A stretch of DNA of 64,000 bases from Holacanthus passer (taxonomy: Eukaryota; Chordata; Actinopteri; Pomacanthidae): positions 4,825,501 through 4,889,500 of the forward strand of contig JAFREQ010000009.1 in the NCBI GenBank assembly GCA_025331565.1, given 5' to 3'. The notes beneath the pieces are model-generated. The model saw only the letters and a list, made by a program, of their open reading frames with translations, had not been told where the DNA came from and searched no databases. How positions within the stretch are numbered: position 1 is the stretch's first letter; the number at the start of each line of letters is the position of its first letter. The position numbers were made by a program, and so were the translations under genes. Of the stretch, positions 24,601-36,300 are shown in pieces.

Positions 24601-26477
24601 GTACAGAATCAACTTCTTTTATTTGAACACCTCCACGCTGATGCGTAATGTTTCAAATTGCCAAATTATGATGCCATAATTGCCAAAATGTGTTTTTCAG
24701 GTGGGTCAAGTACATGGAGGTTTGATGGGAGTCATCCAGAGAGCCATGGTGAGGTCCTGTCCACACGTCTGGTTTGAGAGAGCAGAGATGAAAGATCGCC
24801 ACCTAGTGACTAAAAGGTCAGTTTTCCACATCTCAGCTCAAGCTCATCTTTTCAGGCTTGTCCTTGCACGTCTTTCTTGCCTGTATTTTCCTTCTGTGGC
24901 TGCTCTGCTATTAAGAGAGGTTGGCATTTTCCTGGCACTAAAGTCCTCTAGAGTTTCTGTATCTCCTGTTATCCAAACAAGAACAGATACGTTTTGGAAA
25001 GTTGGTACTGAACAATGACTCATACAGTTTGGTTTCCAGGATCTCATAATATCACATTTTCACCACAGACACTTGTTCCAGATGTTTGATACATTGTCCC
25101 AAATGTGAAAAAAACCTCTTCAAAGGTGCAATATGTAGATATTTATACAGCCAGGAAATGGATTCCATTACCTCTTTATGTTGCTTCCAGGTTGAAGGAT
25201 CATGTGAATGACAAGACAAAGCTTCCCATATTGATATTTCCAGAGGGTAAGTATGAGCGTGTACAGAGATAGAGTTACTTTTATGTTTGTCTTTGTATCA
25301 TCAAAGATAAAACTCAGTGAGTGTTGTTTCAGCTCAGTGCCTGATGGCATTCTGATCTGGGAGCTGTGACAAAAGAGCACCTATTTTCTGTGACTTTGGA
25401 CAGAGCTCACACAACTCTGTTGCCTTTAATCTCCCAATGTGTGATTTCCACAGGAACCTGTGTCAACAACACATCTGTCATGATGTTTAAAAAGGGAAGT
25501 TTTGAAATTGGAGCAACGATATACCCAGTAGCCATGAAGGTACTTCACTCCTGTCTGTCAATCAAGCTCCATCCCTCATTCAGATGTTTTTCTGGCTCAC
25601 GTATTTCAAAGTACACTCCTTAACTTTTTGCTGAACATCTATCTGTTTTTGAACTTTTCTTAGTATGATCCAAAGTTTGGAGATGCTTTCTGGAACAGTT
25701 CCAAGTACAGCATGGTCAGTTACCTGCTCAGGATGATGACCAGCTGGGCCCTCGTCTGTGATGTCTGGTACCTGCCGGCCATGCACCAACAGGTGTGTAT
25801 GACATGTGCTGAAGCATGTGAGCACAGGCACGCATAAAGGCACGTGTACAGCCCACAGGTGCCACCCTAACAGATCCAGTATCTGTACACACACAGACAC
25901 ACATCATGGTAGACTGACTTTGTTTTTTATTCAAAAATGGCAGGAGGGGGAAGATGCTGTCCAGTTTGCCAACAGAGTTAAGTCGGCCATCGCTCACCAG
26001 GGAGGGCTGGTAGATCTACAGTGGTAAGATCAACCTCTTCACTTTCTTTAACTGATTGTTATTTCTTTACTTTGGAGTATTTTTTGTCTCTTTTTACCTG
26101 AAAACAGACTAAACTTGTTCTGTAATGAAGTGAATTTTATTTGAAGAATATCTTCTCCAAAATACAGTTCAGTCCAGCTCCAGGCTTAATTGCAATTGTA
26201 TCACTGTATCACAGCTGGACGGTCAAAACCTTTTAACAACTTAAGTTTTGAATTCACTGAATGGATTTTTAAAAGATTTCCAAAGGAATTCTGACATTTT
26301 TAATCAACAGAAATACATGCAAGCCTTTCACTGAATGTCAAACATGGAAAACATGTCTGTCTCTGCAGGGATGGAGGCCTGAAGAGAGCAAAGGTGAAGG
26401 AGTCGTTCAAAGAGCAGCAGCAGAAGAAGTACAGCAACATGGTGGTGGGAGACGACAGCAGCAGCAACAGTGACTGA
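21619..26477 (+). CDS. gpat3: glycerol-3-phosphate acyltransferase 3
   Basis: ER membrane enzyme that acylates glycerol-3-phosphate to lysophosphatidate, the first step of triacylglycerol synthesis. Thirteen coding exons join in phase to 446 residues: 21619-21762, 21885-21951, 23236-23384, 23500-23645, 24143-24217, 24328-24417, 24507-24600, 24701-24816, 25191-25246, 25454-25539, 25664-25792, 25944-26023, 26369-26477. Acyltransferase motif I is NHTTPID (about residues 237-243), motif II is around GLMGVIQRAM, motif III is FPEGTC (about 310), and motif IV is PVAMKY. Hydrophobic segments lie at about residues 10-35 and 150-200. The human GPAT3 pattern is followed closely, including KYSMVSYLLRMMTSWA, which separates it from the AGPAT1/2 group; GPAT4 is the only close alternative. 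The C-terminus is Ser-rich (DDSSSNSD). Confidence 0.93.
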
Positions 26478-26870
26478 GCTCCCCGACCAGCACGCTGTAC
26501 AAACCCCTGCCCTGTTTCTGGAGAATATACACCCAATACAGGCCTCTGTCCTCTAGTATGGAGTCATTAGTCGGACATAGCAGGGAAAACTGCCAAGTGG
26601 ACTCACTGTGAAAACACGGGTACAGCTAAAAGGAGGAGAGCCTCAGTGATTCACAGAAAACAAAAGTGCAATATTGAACTCGATGAGAGGCTGAGCTCTC
26701 TGTTTTTACTGCTGCTGGAGATACTGTAGCTGCTGTTGTGATTGAATGTTAATGCTGAGAAAATGCTCTGAATGAAATGTGTGATTGTAGACAAGCCACT
26801 GGATCCATGAATGTCACTACTCTCACAATCAGTTGACTCATTCATGTGCTGTTCATTGTTTTGTTTTTTA

Positions 26871-26876
26871 AATAAA
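26871..26876 (+). terminator. gpat3 poly(A) signal
   Basis: AATAAA about 395 bases after the gpat3 stop codon, in a T-rich context. No other hexamer was noticed between the stop and this point. Confidence 0.6.
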
Positions 26877-26889
26877 AAGTTTACAATTC

Positions 26890-27355
26890 CAAAACCTAAA
26901 ATGAGATTGTGCAATAGCCAAAGGAACCTGGAGGTAGCTTTACTGTTTCATAGCATAACATGACATGTTATTTAATTCACATGATAGACTTAAAAAGAAA
27001 AATACTAAGACAATATGCATTCAAATATTGGTCTTATGTATTTAGATCTTTTAGCATTACACCACAACATTATTAACACTGATAAACACCTATGAAATAG
27101 TTTTCAGTAAAAAGACAACCAGTTTGTACAATCTTCCATTATTGAATTTAACACTGATAGATATATCATCTTTAGCTATTCAAAAAGGAAACTGTGTTTT
27201 TGGTAACCTTTGACCCCTCACTTTTTTTTTTCACAGAACTGCAAACGTAAAGCATGAACACGGGAGACACAAGGGTTTGGCACTTAAATAATACATGACT
27301 CAACACAGAGTGTAAAAGCCCAGTTCACTAAATGGCCACATGAGATGTGACGCCA
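26890..27355. other. gap between the gpat3 and CaaX-gene 3' ends
   Basis: AT-rich sequence between two converging genes. It probably holds the 3' UTR of the minus-strand CaaX gene; ATTAAA on the minus strand near 26973-26978 could be its poly(A) signal. Confidence 0.4.
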
Positions 27356-28703
27356 TTAAAGGACAACACACAGCCGAGACTTTTTGGATCTCTCTCTGCT
27401 GCATGGTTTTCCTGAAGTGGGATCCTCTCTGCTGCCATTTTCTTCTGGATTCCCCTCTTTGGCCCCTTAAAGAAAATTAAAGACGGATTTCACTAATGTA
27501 ACTGTGTGAATGTTGACATAATCCCGTAACTTTTTCTGTTTCAATTTGTCAGCGTTCTCACCATCATTCTCCTGATCGCTTGGATCCGTGTTGTCCTGTA
27601 AGGCCTGTGTAAAAACGACAACGACAGTCACATCACCACATTGTGTCTGACAGTCTCTAAACCAGCCATTTATGAGATGACAGAACTTACCTTTAGCAAG
27701 TTACCTTTGTTTTTCTTTATCTGCTCCTGATATCTGTGAACAATGAAAAGAAGTCTGCATGTGACGCCAAGAAACTCAGCCAAGTCTGATTTATCTGCAG
27801 TGATGTGCAGCGGACGACAGCCAGTCTGTCACAGCTTTCTTTAAAATGTGACTTCCTGTTTAGATTAGTGAAGCAGCCAGGAGAAACTAAACTGCAGTGA
27901 AATATTTATGAGCCTGATTAGGGCCTAACATCTGTGTCTCGCTCTGCGCAGTTCAAATGACAAACAGGTTGCTGTTGATTCAGACAGGCGATGTTTGAAT
28001 TAAGCTGCTGCTTTTATCTCTTAGCAATAAAGACCAATAAAGCTGCAACTCTGTGACAGATCTTTTATTTCTGTATCTTTCTACATTCAGAGCCTCTAAC
28101 AATCTGTTATCACACCATATATGTCTTGTGTTTCTTGGAGGCTATGTTTTTATTTTTTATTTTTGCTGTAATGGAAAACTGGGGGATGAGTGTGCAACCA
28201 TCATAGTATTAACCAGCACCAGAGTCACAAAATGCACATTTTTCATTTGCATGACAAACTTTTGAATTATTTCATATAACAGATTTGGGCCTTTGACAAA
28301 ATCTTTTTATTGTCTCTATAAGTAAAAGCAACATGACAGAACCAAATTTCTATTAACTTTCTTAAAATGCATTTCCTGCATTTGCATTCAAAGCACTTTT
28401 CTCTCTACAATGCTTTGAATGTAAAGTACACAGAAGTTTCTCTGGTCTGTCCACTGACAAGTTACAGCAATAGTGTTTCTTATCATCCATAGACACAAAT
28501 ATTGTGACTCTTCTTTAGTTAAAATTGAGATCGGTTATGTTTCATTAAGTACTGTATGAGTAGTCATCTACCCACCGTTGCAGATAAGAGTCACAGTTCC
28601 TGTTGGCAGGTTTGCTCTTCCTCTTCAGTCCATCTGGTGTCCATGTTGTGCTTGTATCTACTCCAACATCCACCCTGCCTGCAGCTCCAGATGCAATAGG
28701 CAT
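27356..28703 (-). CDS. uncharacterised 107-residue basic protein with C-terminal CaaX box
   Basis: I do not recognise this protein. Four exons join in phase with good splice sites: 28576-28703 (ATG; donor CG|gtgggt), 27691-27733 (acceptor ttcacag, donor gtaagt), 27562-27604 (acceptor ttacacag, donor gtgaga), 27356-27465 (acceptor ctttaag, stop TAA). Phases 2, 0 and 1 agree at all three junctions, giving 107 residues. The N-terminal half has TWTPDGLKRKSKP; the centre, around SYLQRYQEQIKKNKG, could form a short helix; then comes an acidic Asn/Glu/Asp-rich stretch; the tail is ERSKKSRLCVVL. A basic patch followed by CVVL is a CaaX box, and Leu at the last position favours geranylgeranylation by family rules. 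Membrane attachment is therefore inferred. The gene converges on gpat3 and lies upstream of myl7. The frame stays open a little upstream of the ATG, with no other start seen. An untranslated upstream exon is possible. Confidence 0.68.
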
Positions 28704-29849
28704 CTCTGATTGTAGGACTACAGATTTCAGAGATCAAAAATAAACTCACAGTCATTTGGATGTGACTCTGCAGCTGCACATGTGCTGAAAGCAGAGCTTG
28801 CCTTGCAGAGTTTCACACACTCCTTGTCCTCTTGTTGTTGACAGGCTGTGTGAGCAGGAAAATGTGGCCGTGCAGTTTATGGAGGTGTTTGTTGTTGGAT
28901 CCATGGCAACAGTGTCCGAAAAGAATAGACCAGCAGAGGGGCCTCTGTAAGTGTGAACCACTGACATCGTCTTTTTACTTTAAAATATTTAGAAATCATC
29001 TTATATTCCTTTAATGCAATCTGTGGAAAGTCTATCACAAAACTTTTGACCAACCAAAAAACAAACAAACAAAAAACCCAGTTTGTTGTCTTAGAGTTTA
29101 TCCACTTGGTACTGAAAGATTTTCATCATGGTCTCTCAATATCAATATTAGAGGAACAAAATTGCATTGGAAGAAGAATTACAACTATAGAAATTGTTTG
29201 TGAGCCAAAACAAAAATATTAAAATCATCACTTAGATGTCAGACCCTGTAATCTTCTCCTATGTTTTTGTAATTTTCCTTTACCTTTAATGTATTTTTGT
29301 AGTAGTGTGAGTATAACATTTTTATTTGATCTTTTTCTTTCTTTTCATTAATTAATTTGCTTCCTTGTAAAGTGTATTGATGCCATGCTGCATAGTGATA
29401 TGCTTTAAATAAAACTGATTGATTGATTGATCATTCTGACTCTAGTTGCACTTTTCTTAATGAGTCGAGTTAAACTTTATTCATATTTGAAATAAAAAAA
29501 AAGGATAGGACCTTTTCTGTGTGTGATGTTCAGATGTTTTATTTTGGATCACAGCAGTTTTTAGTCTTATTCCACATACAGTGCTGCTTAAATGAGAATT
29601 TGTGATCAATAACAAAGCTTTTGAGGAGAAAAACACTTTAGTCTCTAACAAACAAACAAATTAGCCATTTTTCATTAGAAGCAGAACTGCAGCATTTATA
29701 ACCTTTGAACAGCTGAGGTTGAATGAGTCACATATTCCAGCATTGTGCAATCAATCTTTCATGTTTCAGAATGATAATCAGTCAGTGTAAAAACAGTTAT
29801 CACCATGTCTGGATGACCTGACCACACTATAGGATTTATACAGTCCTTG
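28704..29849. other. spacer and myl7 3' UTR
   Basis: No exon recognised. A (TGAT)n run lies at about 29421-29437. A minus-strand AATAAA at 29538-29543 could end the myl7 transcript, giving a 3' UTR of about 300 bases. The right part may include the upstream region of the CaaX gene. Confidence 0.5.
29538..29543 (-). terminator. candidate myl7 poly(A) signal
   Basis: AATAAA on the minus strand (tttatt as given), about 307 bases beyond the myl7 stop codon. Confidence 0.45.
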
Positions 29850-31612
29850 TTAGGATTCTTCCTTCTCGTCTCCGTGCGTGATGATGTAGCAGAGTGACTT
29901 GTAGTCGATGTTGCCAGTCGGGTCGATGGGAGCAAGAGCAAAGGCCTGATCCACCTAGAGGTTTATGAAGTGACAATTAGCTTTGGCTAGAAATCCTACA
30001 TATAATACATCTGTATGTTTTTGTAACCTGTTACAAGGTTGATGGGGGTTTTTTGCATTGTCCCTGACAAATACACTAATAACACAAACCTCCTCTGCTG
30101 TGAATTTATCAGCCTGGTTCATCAGTAATCGTTTAAATCTGGATAAACAAAAGAAAAAAGTGTAAAAGGAGAGTATAAATCAGATGTCTCAGCTTACAGA
30201 GTTATCCTGAAACCTAATTAACAAAATTGATCTTACTCATCCTTATTAACGAAGCCCGTCCCATTGGGGTCAAACAGTTTGAAGGCAGCAAGTATGGTGT
30301 CTTCAGGGTCGGTACCTGGAGGAAAACAAAGCATCGTCAAGCATCCTCTCAAAATTCATCAAAGCAAAGATTTTTTTAAAGATGTGTGAAAAATTGTCAC
30401 CATTGAGTTTCTCCCCAAAAAGAGTCAGGAACACGGTGAAATTGATGGGACCCTTCCCCTCACTCAACATCTCATCCAGCTCCTCATCTTTGACATTAAG
30501 TTTCCCTGGAACACACACACACACACACACACCGTCAATAGAGCTTACACTTTTTTATTTTTAGGAATAAGTCAACAGATTAAAAGATAAAGAGTTAAAG
30601 GTAAAGAAAATACCCAGCTGTCCATAGGTCTCCTTCAGGTCCTGTTTTTTGATAACACCATCTCTGTCTTGGTCGATGCAGCCAAATGCCTGCAGGATAA
30701 AAAACAAACAAAATGATGAAGAATTAAAATAAAATATGAAGTTGTTTAAGACATTTTTCTTTTGAATTACATAATTTGTGCAGGCAGGGTGATATAATTT
30801 GCTTCAAAAACAAAAAATAAGTACTGCAGGTATTTCACCTTGCATAGTTCACAAAAATCTTGTAATGTATGTTTAATTGCATTTCAGGCTTGTCTTCCTT
30901 TTCAATGACTTACATGATTAACAGTGTCAAAAGGGATCAATTTAGTCATACACTGCAATATTGCATTATTAGCAAATAAATGTATAATTTGCTCTTTGCA
31001 ATCTGTGCTTCAGAATTTTATTTAGTACATCTCCAAGAGAAGTTCTACAGTATAAGTTAGTGTTGAAAATTAAAGTAATTGCTGTATTGATCATTCATTG
31101 TTGTACAAGGAGATATTTTCTGTAAATAGACAAGGACAATTATGGTAGATGCTTTTTCCCCCTGAATATTGATAAATTATACATTTTTAATCTCTCTTGC
31201 ATGAAATAAAATTCTCAAGAGACATATAGTTTTGATCTATGCAGTTTGTTTACAAGGTCCAATAATTCTGATAAAGATTAAGTTAAATAGACTTTTTCTC
31301 TTCCCTTGCATGCAAATTTCCTGAAGGAAAGTTTTAAAGGGAGCTGTTTCTTGGCAGGACAAGACAGAATACTGTACCTCCTTGAACTCCTGTATCTGGG
31401 ACTGCTCGAACATGGAGAAGACATTGGAGCAAGACTTCTGTCCTCCCCTCTGCCTCTTATTGGAGGCCTTCTTACTTGCCTGACAAGATGAACACAAACT
31501 CATTCAGTATAATTGACAGTATAGATAATAATAGGATTCCAAAATTACCTGTTTTCTTTTTAAATCGTCACTGACTAAAAGTAAAAACTGAACACGTCGA
31601 CTGACTTACCAT
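29850..31612 (-). CDS. myl7: cardiac myosin regulatory light chain 7
   Basis: Regulatory light chain that binds the myosin heavy-chain neck in heart sarcomeres. Seven exons join in phase to 172 residues: 31610-31612 (only the ATG), 31378-31479, 30614-30689, 30401-30505, 30237-30315, 30090-30138, 29850-29954. A one-codon first coding exon is usual in this family. The N-terminus is Lys/Ser-rich, followed by NVFSMFEQSQIQEFKEAF. The first EF hand keeps its divalent-cation ligands (DQDRDG, about residues 41-46); the later hands are degenerate, as in other regulatory light chains. The C-terminus is YIITHGDEKEES. Recalled zebrafish cmlc2 has the same length and nearly the same sequence. Lying directly next to gck, as in human 7p13, supports myl7 over other light-chain paralogues. 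Confidence 0.93.
30509..30532. repeat. (CA)n microsatellite
   Basis: Twelve CA units immediately beside the acceptor of myl7 exon 4 (exon starts at 30505 on the minus strand), so on the transcript a (GT)n run ends next to the splice site. Confidence 0.85.
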
Positions 31613-31740
31613 GTCTGAGCGATCGTATGTGGACCCCAGCCGAGGTGTGATGCCGGGGTGGGTTTTATGTACGTCCCATCTTATCTTCTACCCACCTATA
31701 ATAGCCTGTGGTCAGCAGCACAGTCCCTTACATGGCCATG
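31613..31740 (-). promoter_or_regulatory. myl7 proximal promoter with TATA, GATA and CArG-like motifs
   Basis: Read on the minus strand: a TATA-like ACATAAAACC at 31661-31670 sits about 50 bases before the ATG, AAGATAA (GATA site) is at 31681-31687, a CArG/MEF2-like GGCTATTATAGG is at 31695-31706, and a second CArG-like CCATGTAAGG lies about 20 bases further upstream. GATA and SRF/MEF2 sites are typical of cardiac light-chain promoters. Function is inferred from motif and position only. Confidence 0.5.
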
Positions 31741-33345
31741 GCTGCTCTCTGTGTGTCGCTGAGGGGACCTGATAAGACGTGAGGCAGCCAGGATTCCTCT
31801 GGGCTGGAAAATAGAGATATGAAGAGGAAAAGGAGACAAGGGAAAGTGACCTCTGACATTTGACAGTCACTCAACCAAATAAAATCCAATAGATAAACAT
31901 CGTCAGAGGTCAAATTGATCTCTAAACGTAACATTAATGTATGTTGTTGTATTCACTATTATTAGGACTTCAGGAGCAACATTGCATGATGCTATACAGC
32001 AGATCTTGTTATTACAGCAAGTGAGAGAGATGTATGAAATAAATGTCTTTCTGATTTTAAAAACAGTTTTTAAATGAAAAAATAAAGCTTAAAAATAAAG
32101 CTGGTGGTATATTAAGTAGAATAAGTAGGAATAATTCTTCTCTTAAAGTTTACTTTGCTTTTCCTGTGAAAATTAAATCAAAATAATAACCAGCATGTAT
32201 ATGGATTATATTATGCATGAACAGATTAACTTATAAATAAGTCCTAGATTCATTGTGTTATTGTAACAAAAGCAAAAAAATCTAATGAAATAATTGTTGC
32301 ATTTACAAGAAAAAAAAAACCCAAATTCTTGTTTGGTAGCTTTTACTTCATGAATCTAACATTAATAGGACTATCACACCTAAAGATTCAGGGTTTTTTT
32401 TTTATTAAATGGAAGTGGTTGCATTAGTATTGTTTTGATGTCTTTTAATGACGCTGGAAGTTCTGTTGTAAGATTTCCCATCAGTTGACATAGAAGTAAT
32501 GATAATTCATAACCTCAAGGTTTGCTTCCAGTTCAAGTCCACATAACCTGAAAACCATTTGCCAATCTATTTTAGCTGTTGTATTAAATCTCAGTCATGT
32601 TTGGCATTTGAAAAAAAAACCCAATAAGATTAATTTAAAGTACAATAGTTCAGTTTAATTGAGCAATTTTATTTACAGTTAAGCTTATTCACATCCATCA
32701 CATTTCATCATATACATATGAAAAACTACAACCAACTGGCTAACACACATAAGGTTGTAAACATAAAATTTAAATATACAATATCAGAACTTACTGCACA
32801 ACAAAGCAACGATTTAGTCATAGTTTACAAGAGCATTTACAAAAAGAATCTTTGTGTTGAACATTATTTGCACTGGTATTACAACACACTATCATCAGTA
32901 ATATATCAGTCTGTCATGGCAAACCAATTCTTAAAGTTCAGAAACATTTAAATTGCTACAAGTTGGTCTAATACTACCAAACACCATGGGCGTAACCATG
33001 TAGTCTTTGGTGGGGGTCATGTAAATACAAAAGGACACTCAGTACCTGAGCTTTAGAAAACAACTAATAATATAATAATGATAATCTAGAAATAATAATA
33101 ACAGTTGCAATTACATGTAAATTTACTGGACATTCTGTGTTTGTCACCAAGTCTATAATACATGTCGTTTCTTTTATGTACATCTTCCAGCGATGAGTAT
33201 CCACTTTGCTGACACACATCCCACAGAGCCTGAAAAAGGCCTGAGCCGCCGACTGTGGACGACATGTCGTCAGTGTTGTCAGATTCAGAGTTCAGGCTTC
33301 CTTTAGCGCCGTCTTGCCGGGAGACAGCTCGGTGCACGGCTCCCT
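31741..33345. other. spacer between myl7 and gck, with gck 3' UTR
   Basis: Strongly AT-rich with no supported exon. The part nearest gck (about 33080-33345) is probably its 3' UTR. A minus-strand AATAAA near 32668 is one possible transcript end. Confidence 0.5.
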
Positions 33346-36300
33346 TTATTGTGTCAGCATGCACGCAGCCATCTTACAGGCCACTGCTGAGATAAGAGCA
33401 GCTCCACGCCCACTCCCCTCCTCTGACTGGATGAAAGTGATCTCGCAGTGGGGCGTGAGGTCCCTGACGATTTTGTGGAACCTGTCACGGAAACTGAGAT
33501 AGAGAAATAACATGTTTAGTGAACAGAGTCAGTTGTTTTTCTCCCTTTAATTTTCTAATTGTGGGAGTTAATTATAAGGCCAACAAACATTTACTGTGTC
33601 CCTATACCTTAATATGTGTACATGGAGGAAGGAAAAGTATAGCAACAGTAAGAGATGGAGATTTGTGCAGACAAGAAAATTTGGTAGGTTGATTCTTGTT
33701 TGATTAATTTGCTGTCAATGACACTTCAGTCAGCCATGAGGAAAAAAGAAACACTGTGTTTTAGTGTGGACTTGTGCTTCAGAAAAGTACTTCAGCATAT
33801 TCCCAAAGCTAAGATATTCAAAACACAGGACACTCCTCACCATGGGTGCAGCTTGTAGACTGACCCGTCGACCCCCACTGTGATATCCAGGGCTTCCTGG
33901 CTGCGTCGCTCCCTCATCAGATTGATCACACCAGCGAGGCCTGCGCCGCACATGTGAGCAGAGCGAGTGGAGACGCTCTCGCAGACCAGACGCACAATGT
34001 CACAATCCAGCTCTGACGGCAGAACGCCCAGTGAGGACAGGATGTTATAGATTTGTTTTCTGTCCCCAGTGTCACTGAAACAAGATGGCAAAAGGTATAA
34101 TTAAATTAGAAAGATTATTGTTACAGTTTATGCTGTTTTCAAAATGATTCCATTACGTTCATGTTCCTTATGTGCTCAAAATTGAACATTAAGCTGCAGT
34201 AGTTGTAAGTGAAGCAAACACAAATTGCTTCCTCATCTTCTCCATCAACACTGTTATATAAGCTTATGTCATCAGCATACACTTATATAACATATTTTCC
34301 CTGTGCGCTTGTGCAAACACAATGTTGGTCCACATGTGTAAATAATGTCTTATCATATCTTTTGCCAGACTGATGCCCACCTCTCCACCTGTGAGACGTA
34401 GCGCGTCTCGAAGCTGCCACGCGTCTTCAGCAGCTCTGAGGCTTCGCCGTTAAACAGCAGGTCTTCATTCACCAGCTTCATTAGAACAAGCCTGACCAGC
34501 TCACCCATATACTTCCCACTGATCAGCTTCTCATAACTACAGGAGGCAAGAACAAGAGAAAGAGAACTTTAAAAACAGAGAAATATTAAAAGGAAGGATG
34601 GGAAAAAATAAAGTCATGAGAGGATGTTGACATGGTGGAAGAAACAAGAAGGTTATGCACATCACAAAACACATGAGCAAACAGCTTTTTTTTTATCTGC
34701 ACGGGCTGGGAAAGGAGAGCGGATGAGGATGATGCCAACGTCAATGCTAAAGAGGCCGAATGAGGCTGGCCTCAGCAGTTGTCTGTGTGAATGGGGCTGC
34801 CAGCGCCAAAGGTAAACAGCCATTAGGCCGACAGGCACCATGGCAAGCAGCGGAGAGGGATCATTAATCTGACAAGACCATCCGCCAACTGACCGCTGAC
34901 GTATGAGGGCTCTTGCCATTTACAAACATCCTCAGGAAAAACAGCGGGTAGCTTAGCAACTACACAGACATCTCAGGTGAGAGTCAGGTGAGTATTGCCA
35001 CAGAGGGATGATGAATTCAGAAAAACAATAAGACAGTGAGGGAGGGGTGTGTGTGTGTGTGTGTGTGTGTGTGCACGTTTATGGAAAGGCCTTTTAACAA
35101 TTAATCAGTAGGGCTGACCTGTGGTGACTTAGTTTAGGCTGTTGTGAAGTTACAGGTGCCTACAACAAAAGTTTCCACTAGTATGTATAAACTAAATACA
35201 TTATCAATATGTTGACTTGGAATCCATTCATTCATTCAATTAATTCTTTTCATCCTGTCTATAGTGTATATGTTGATTTCATATTCTCATAGTTCATATT
35301 TGGCTTGTTAATTCATTAATCCCATCTAGCCTGGTTTGCACTGTTGATATCAGTATATTTCTTGTCAATACTTTTATTACAGCTAACGTGTTAATAATTT
35401 CTACTCTAGTTAAACTGTTGATACTTTTTTATGCTTCTCTTGTTTATACAGTTTTTCTACCTACTATTTATCTTGCTGCTGTAATGCTGTAAATTTCCCT
35501 TTTGTGGGACTAATAAAGGCATATCTTATCTTATCTTAATTCTAACAAGTCAAACAGTAATTGTTAATATCTGGGATCATGTTAAAAAAGGCTCACCATA
35601 CCCATTTTATATTACAATAAGAATCTCTCCCTCCCAACACCTTAAATGACATATTACTCTGCGCTTGAACGCACACTTGACTTGAGTGCATGTGCATACA
35701 GTAAGTGAAGCTGGAAGACATGCAGATTGACTAAACGGGTGAACAGTTTTTCCATGTGTGAATGCGCCCTTTCACTCACAGCTGATGTCCGGGGTTAATC
35801 GAGGTCTCGTCCACCACTCTGTCGTACTCCAGTCTGAAGTCCTCCAGCTCTCCGTTGTCTCCGAACGCCCCCCACTCTGTGTTCACACACATCCGGCCCT
35901 CCTCCCCTTCCACCAGCTCCACAGTCCTCATCTCCTCCATGTAACACGCATTACAGCCAGTACCTGGTGACAAGAGCCAAACAATACGAACCTTAGACGT
36001 GCTGGGGTTTGCACGTCTTTGCATATGTGTGTTCATTAGGGCATATTAGCCATGCATTCAAGTTAGTGTGTGTTCAAAACTACTCACCAACAATCATCCC
36101 GACTTCACAGCTGCGATCCTCGTAATAGCAGGAAATCATGGTGGCCACTGTGTCATTCACCATCGCAACCACATCCATCTCAAAATCCTAAGTGACAACA
36201 TCAAATCATAATGCATTTACAGTCTTCCAGCTGTGTACATGTGTTAAATATCAGTCTTGTGTTGTTTATTATGAACAAAATTTTAATATACTATACACAG

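Noticed and set aside
28591..28779. 62-codon minus-strand open frame over the CaaX-gene first exon
   Set aside because: It is in another frame, ends without a donor-compatible continuation and does not join the downstream exons.
33345..33350. AATAAA overlapping the gck stop codon
   Set aside because: It arises from the codons CAA TAA A; a transcript ending there would have almost no 3' UTR, so it is more likely incidental.
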